Source: an uncultured Bacteroidales bacterium
Lineage (GTDB): Bacteria > Bacteroidota > Bacteroidia > Bacteroidales > WCHB1-69
NCBI GenBank assembly: GCA_946413585.1
Contig: CAMKLG010000028.1
Span: forward strand, 1 to 37,687
Reading direction: 5' to 3'
DNA length: 37,687 bases
A program made the position numbers and the translations under genes. Shown in pieces: positions 33,862-37,687 of the stretch; position 1 is the stretch's first letter, and each line of letters opens with the position of its first letter. A model generated the notes under the pieces. The model had not been told where the DNA came from. It did not search any database and worked only from the letters and a program-made list of their open reading frames with translations.

Positions 33862-35025
33862 ATGGTCCTTATCACCATCCTGTACCTCTTCATCGTCCCC
33901 CTCCTAGTTGTTCTCGCTGCCAGAAAGTGGCCCATTATCGAGAAGATTTCGCCGATGGTCGTCCTTTACATTATCGGACTGATTGTCGGCAACATCGGCA
34001 TCATGGGAGAGAAGTCGTTGGGCGTTTGCAGCAACGTTTCCAACGTGGTGGTGCTGATTTCTATCCCGCTGATGTTGCTGGGCTGCGATTTCCGCAATTG
34101 GTCGGCGAAAACGGTGCTCAAGTCTTTCATGGTCGGGCTGGTCAGCATTCTGATGGTCACCATCGCCGGATTCTTCCTTTTCCGCGGGCAGGCGATAAAG
34201 GCGGATCTCACCACGGAGGATTTCGCGCGGGTGAGTGCGGCGATGACCGGCATCTACACCGGCGGCATCCCCAACTTCGCTCCTGTGGCCAAAGCGGTGA
34301 ACCTGCCGCAGCACCTCTTTCTGATGGTTTCCGGCTACGACCTCGTGGTCACAGGCATCTATCTGATTTTCATTGTTTTCGCCGGTAGAATCATAGTCCG
34401 ATTTTGCTTCCCTTTGAAAGAGCAGTCCCCCACCCTTTCGGAGGAAACGGAGACGGCCTCCGAAACAGAAACAGTCTCTGGCAGCAGTTCATTCTTGCGG
34501 AAGGCCGGAAACCGCGCCATCGGCATCGGGGTCGCCGTCGCGCTCGTGGCGGTCTCCTACGGATTGTCGCTGATACTCCCATTAGAGAACACCACGGCGA
34601 TCATCATCATCACCCTCACCACCCTTTCCTTGCTCCTATCTTTCTGGAAACCAGCGAAAAGATTGGAAGGCACCTTTGATGTGGGACTCTACTTTGTGTA
34701 CGTATTCTGTCTGGCGGTGGCCACGATGGTGAACGTCCACGACCTCGAGTTTTCAAAGTACCTGTTCATATTATATTATATAGCCTTCGCGGTGTTTGGC
34801 TCATTGGTGCTGCAAATCCTGTTTGCACGTCTTTTCAAAATTGACGGTGACCTGACCCTGGCCGCCTCCATTGCACTGATCAACTCCCCACCATTTGTAC
34901 CGATGGTCTCCGCGGTTCTGCACAACAAGGACATTGTCCTTCCGGGCATCGCCATCGGATTGCTCGGCTATGCGGTCGGAAATTATTTGGGGATTGGCAT
35001 TTTCATGTTGCTGTCGATGGTGTGA
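33862..35025 (+). CDS. DUF819-family inner-membrane protein (YjcL-like), putative transporter
   Basis: This 387-residue protein has about ten hydrophobic segments, the first at LITILYLFIVPLLVVLA. It shows the DUF819 features IGLIVGNIG near 38-46, SAAMTGIYTGGIPNFAPVAKA in the middle and LINSPPFVPMVSAVL near the end. A hydrophilic Glu/Thr/Ser loop (about 188-210) splits the two halves. The substrate is unknown. The ATG at 33862 is chosen because the -7 box lies downstream of the longer frame's start; the extra 45 residues of that frame are octamer-array sequence. Confidence 0.87.
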   Translation: MVLITILYLFIVPLLVVLAARKWPIIEKISPMVVLYIIGLIVGNIGIMGEKSLGVCSNVSNVVVLISIPLMLLGCDFRNWSAKTVLKSFMVGLVSILMVTIAGFFLFRGQAIKADLTTEDFARVSAAMTGIYTGGIPNFAPVAKAVNLPQHLFLMVSGYDLVVTGIYLIFIVFAGRIIVRFCFPLKEQSPTLSEETETASETETVSGSSSFLRKAGNRAIGIGVAVALVAVSYGLSLILPLENTTAIIIITLTTLSLLLSFWKPAKRLEGTFDVGLYFVYVFCLAVATMVNVHDLEFSKYLFILYYIAFAVFGSLVLQILFARLFKIDGDLTLAASIALINSPPFVPMVSAVLHNKDIVLPGIAIGLLGYAVGNYLGIGIFMLLSMV

Positions 35026-35099
35026 TATTGACAAACATACATACAAAACGCAGGGGTTCACACCCCTGCCTGCATTATGCCCTAAATAAGCGATAACCT

Positions 35100-36941
35100 T
35101 TATTTTCCGCGTTTTTTGGCACGGCGGGCGGCAATCCTTTTACGGCGTTCTTCCCAACGTTTGCCACGGGCTTTCTTTCGGTCGGCACGTTCGATACGGC
35201 GATTGATGACATTACTGCGCATCTCTGACAAAATGTCGCCGATGACCAGCACTTGAAACTTGCCACGACGATTCTCGTCCTGCATCAATTGGTTGAACTT
35301 GAACTGGCCGTCACGCATCCCCTCCTCCAAGCAAGCCGCTTTGAAACGGGAATAGGCGTTATTGATAAGACGGTGAGCCACAGGATCTTTCAAGCGGAAG
35401 CTAGCCCGCTTTGACTCATACTCCACATTGATTTCTCTCAACTTCTGATCCACGACACGCCCAAACAAATCCGCCGTGGACTGCGGGGTTTCCGGATCTT
35501 CAAACTCGAAATAGAAATGATACAGAGACTCCTCAATATCAGCAAAGCCCACATAGAAAAGCGTTTTGATGCCCAATTCTTGCTCCGTCTGGCGCACTGC
35601 CTCAATAAACTGAGGTTCGTACAATTTCTCACCAGTGAGCGACACGATGCCGTTCACCTTACTCACCATGTGGATAGTCGGGGTGTTTTCATACATTCCG
35701 CCCACCTCGATGAGATCGTTCATGTTGTAGCGGAAAAGTCCCGCATAGGTCGTGACATACGCGCAATAGCGTTGTCCTTGTTGCAATTCGTCCAACTGGA
35801 GGAAATGCTTCTGCGGCGAATCCAATTCTTCCTCTGCCACAAATTCGTAATAATGCAGATGCGGGAACATGACCGACTCGTTGCTATCGTCGAGGGCAAA
35901 GCCAAAACGACATTCCGTCGCAATATATCCAAGTTCCTGATAGAACGTTTTTTCCAGATTGAAATAATTCAGATACTTGTCCATATAGACTTTGGTGTTG
36001 CCGCATTTCCAAGTACTCAGAATCTGCAGTTCCGGCCAATACTGTTTAGGGAGAATATGACCGCCGTTCTCATCGCGGAGCTTTCGTAGTTCGGCGGCGC
36101 GTTCGGGACGCGGGCGCATATAATCACGTAATTCTTCCCGAATGGTGTCGGGAATACTATACTTGTCAGTCAAAGTACCATGTTCAATATCCTCGATCAG
36201 CATGTCCAGATTCTCGTCCACAGTACGTTGCAATTCCAGAATGGTTGAGGGGTTCGCGGTAGCCCAAAGGGTGACGTCCCAATATTGGATGGCGAGCCGC
36301 ATGAGTGTGTAGTTGCGGGCGGCATAGTCATCGATGGACATCACGCTGGCCGGCGCAGTATAACGCCGTTTAATGATGCGAGGAATGTCTCGCACCAACA
36401 CCCCGCTCACGGAACCGTACAGTGTGCCGTCTGGCGCATAACCTTCACATTCCTTGCCCACAATGGGGAAGATGTGCCCAGCCAGTGCCAACTTTCTGTG
36501 TTTGATAAAGTTCCAAATCCACACATGGGACATTTTACCATATACATCTTTGAGGTATTTGTGGGTCATGGGAATCCACTTGGGCTGGGAAGTTGTCCCT
36601 GAGGTGGTTGCATACATAAACGGGCTTCCCGGGAACAGCACATTGCGTTCACCATTTTTGTGTCTCTCCACAAGGGGGCGCAACGCCTCGTAATCGTTAG
36701 CAGGCACTAAATGCTGGTACAAATCGAAAAGTTCTTCGTCGGTGGGTGCGGCAAGCATCTGCTCAAAATGATGCTGCCGACCGTAAAACGTAGCCTTGCT
36801 GATTTTGAGGATATCACGCAAAGTCCGCTCCGATGCCAATCGCGGATGTTGTGACGCACGACGCAACCGTATAGTCTGAATGCCCCCTACTATTCCTATT
36901 AACGTGTTGATTATCAGCGGTACATGTAATTTCCTTTTCAT
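35100..36941 (-). CDS. GH3-family acyl-adenylate-forming protein
   Basis: This 613-residue protein is the bacterial form of the GH3 auxin-responsive family, acyl-acid-amido synthetases that adenylate a carboxylate and pass it to an amine. The ATP-binding motif TSGTTSQPKWIP lies near 126-137, a second nucleotide region around TEGCR-like ATECRFGF, and the fold's MNDLIEVGG and SLTGEKLYE follow. No plant hormone role is implied, and the substrate is unknown. The C-terminal 40 residues are very basic (RRIERADRKKARGKR), which is unusual for the family. ATG 36941 is supported by a -7 box at 36981-36988. Confidence 0.87.
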   Translation of the reverse strand: MKRKLHVPLIINTLIGIVGGIQTIRLRRASQHPRLASERTLRDILKISKATFYGRQHHFEQMLAAPTDEELFDLYQHLVPANDYEALRPLVERHKNGERNVLFPGSPFMYATTSGTTSQPKWIPMTHKYLKDVYGKMSHVWIWNFIKHRKLALAGHIFPIVGKECEGYAPDGTLYGSVSGVLVRDIPRIIKRRYTAPASVMSIDDYAARNYTLMRLAIQYWDVTLWATANPSTILELQRTVDENLDMLIEDIEHGTLTDKYSIPDTIREELRDYMRPRPERAAELRKLRDENGGHILPKQYWPELQILSTWKCGNTKVYMDKYLNYFNLEKTFYQELGYIATECRFGFALDDSNESVMFPHLHYYEFVAEEELDSPQKHFLQLDELQQGQRYCAYVTTYAGLFRYNMNDLIEVGGMYENTPTIHMVSKVNGIVSLTGEKLYEPQFIEAVRQTEQELGIKTLFYVGFADIEESLYHFYFEFEDPETPQSTADLFGRVVDQKLREINVEYESKRASFRLKDPVAHRLINNAYSRFKAACLEEGMRDGQFKFNQLMQDENRRGKFQVLVIGDILSEMRSNVINRRIERADRKKARGKRWEERRKRIAARRAKKRGK

Positions 36942-36980
36942 ATAATAACGTTGATAAGAACTTTGTTTTAAATCAAACGG

Positions 36981-36988
36981 CAAAAGTA
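36981..36988 (-). promoter_or_regulatory. -7 promoter box for the GH3 gene
   Basis: TACTTTTG on the minus strand, 39 bases before ATG 36941. Confidence 0.5.
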
Positions 36989-37028
36989 CATAAATTTCGA
37001 ATACACACAAAAAAATGAAATTGCCTTG

Positions 37029-37055
37029 TAGAGATGATGCGCCGCGACATCTCTA
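37029..37055. repeat. TAGAGATG palindrome at the end of the T9SS gene
   Basis: TAGAGATG and CATCTCTA arms enclose GCGC-rich sequence. It is related to the perfect palindrome at 16094-16123. The repeat supplies the TAG stop codon (37053-37055) of the adjoining gene. Confidence 0.6.
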
Positions 37056-37687
37056 TTGTTTGATCAATTTACGGTTAATGATGCCGTGTGAAGTGTGAAT
37101 TTTCACGAGATAGGCACCCGTAGCCAATGTCGAAACCTCAAGGTCCGTACTTTTGAATCTCTTCACCAGCCGTCCACTCAAATCAAGAATTTCCACGAAA
37201 TCAGGCTGTTCCCTCAACCCTATAATGCGGGTAACTTGCCGAGCTGGATTAGGAGCAAGATAAACATGGGTTTCCCATTCATGATCTTCCACACCCACGC
37301 TCGTGGTCAAGTGCAGCGTCACCACACTGTCGCAGCCTGTTATGGCAGTCAGCGTCTGCTCATAATCACCTGAGCTGCAATAGAATTGTCCGTTCCACTC
37401 ATAGCAACTGTCGGATGTTTCGATGGTAAACGCTGAGTTTTCGATGTGGTTGATGGTGAGGTACAAGGTGACGATGCTGTCGCAGCCGGCGGAGTTGGTG
37501 AGATAGGACGTAGAGGACGGATAATCGCCGGATTCGGTGTAGGTGGTGCCATGCCAGGTGAAGCTTTCGCAGGCGACGGCAGTGGTGTCGCCGTAGGTGG
37601 GATGGTTGATGGTGAGGTGCAAGGTATCCACTTGCGTGCAGCCGTGCGCATCCGCGTGACTATAGGTATAGTCACCGCTGGTGAAGA
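37053..37687 (-). CDS. T9SS surface protein, C-terminal part (5' end outside window)
   Basis: The frame stays open to the window edge, giving about 210 residues. It holds repeated modules of about 45-50 residues with the pattern SFTWHGTTYTESGDY ... GCDSIVTLYLTIN (two complete or nearly so, one cut by the edge and one diverged). A type A T9SS sorting domain follows (VYLAPNPARQVTRI ... GAYLVKI ... LIKQ). Proteins of this make-up are large, repetitive and surface-attached in Bacteroidales; the adhesin-like role is inferred. The stop codon is part of a palindromic repeat. Confidence 0.88.
   Translation of the reverse strand, partial: FTSGDYTYSHADAHGCTQVDTLHLTINHPTYGDTTAVACESFTWHGTTYTESGDYPSSTSYLTNSAGCDSIVTLYLTINHIENSAFTIETSDSCYEWNGQFYCSSGDYEQTLTAITGCDSVVTLHLTTSVGVEDHEWETHVYLAPNPARQVTRIIGLREQPDFVEILDLSGRLVKRFKSTDLEVSTLATGAYLVKIHTSHGIINRKLIKQ

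Overview
This window looks like a chromosomal piece from an uncultured member of the Bacteroidales. It carries C-terminal type IX secretion (T9SS) sorting domains, Omp28, BatD, DUF3667 and FISUMP proteins. Many genes have a TAnnTTTG -7 promoter box just upstream, which is the Bacteroidetes sigma-factor signature. LptD, KdsB and PssA show a Gram-negative, LPS-bearing envelope. The genes use TAA, TAG and TGA as ordinary stops. No rRNA, tRNA, CRISPR array, prophage or recognised defence island was seen.

Layout: 1-86 is the tail of an unidentified gene. 262-3011 is an acyl-transfer pair (MBOAT plus AlgJ/AlgX-like). 3020-6900 is an N-acetylmuramoyl-L-alanine amidase divergent from lptD. 7010-9479 holds a nitroreductase, a D-2-hydroxyacid dehydrogenase and an Omp28 lipoprotein. 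9562-13493 is a minus-strand run pssA, LOG, holB, batD. 13678-18900 holds an HU/SPOR membrane protein with a long Glu-Pro spacer, kdsB, a deoxynucleoside kinase and an OPT transporter. 19096-24049 holds an aldehyde dehydrogenase, a DUF4143 ATPase, an iron alcohol dehydrogenase and an SDR. 24139-30050 holds secreted and membrane proteins: a small secreted protein, DUF3667, a subtilase with a T9SS-like tail, a FISUMP gene broken by two in-frame stops, and a small T9SS protein. 30247-30709 is an IS5-type transposase remnant. 31081-33090 is groES-groEL. 33246-35025 holds a four-helix-bundle gene flanked by inverted repeats and a DUF819 membrane protein. 35100-37687 holds a GH3-family protein and the 3' part of a T9SS surface protein.

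The genes are mostly ordinary; the spacers are not. Many intergenic regions are built of 7-bp or 8-bp words laid head to tail in a constant register while the word itself drifts along the array. The groES-groEL spacer is 14 consecutive heptamers from one end to the other, and the lptD-nitroreductase spacer has 12. Words directly before start codons tend to be AAACCCT-like on the sense strand. Words after stop codons are of other types (GTTAG, ATTAAGA, GTGAACA) and even supply the last codons of kdsB, the alcohol dehydrogenase and a T9SS gene. Between the arrays sit at least three families of hairpin repeats, giving a recurring spacer plan: stop, array, hairpin block, array, start. They resemble the short tandemly repeated repetitive (STRR) heptamers known from cyanobacteria combined with REP-like elements. 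I regard this as the most novel signal in the window; its mechanism and function are not known from the sequence.
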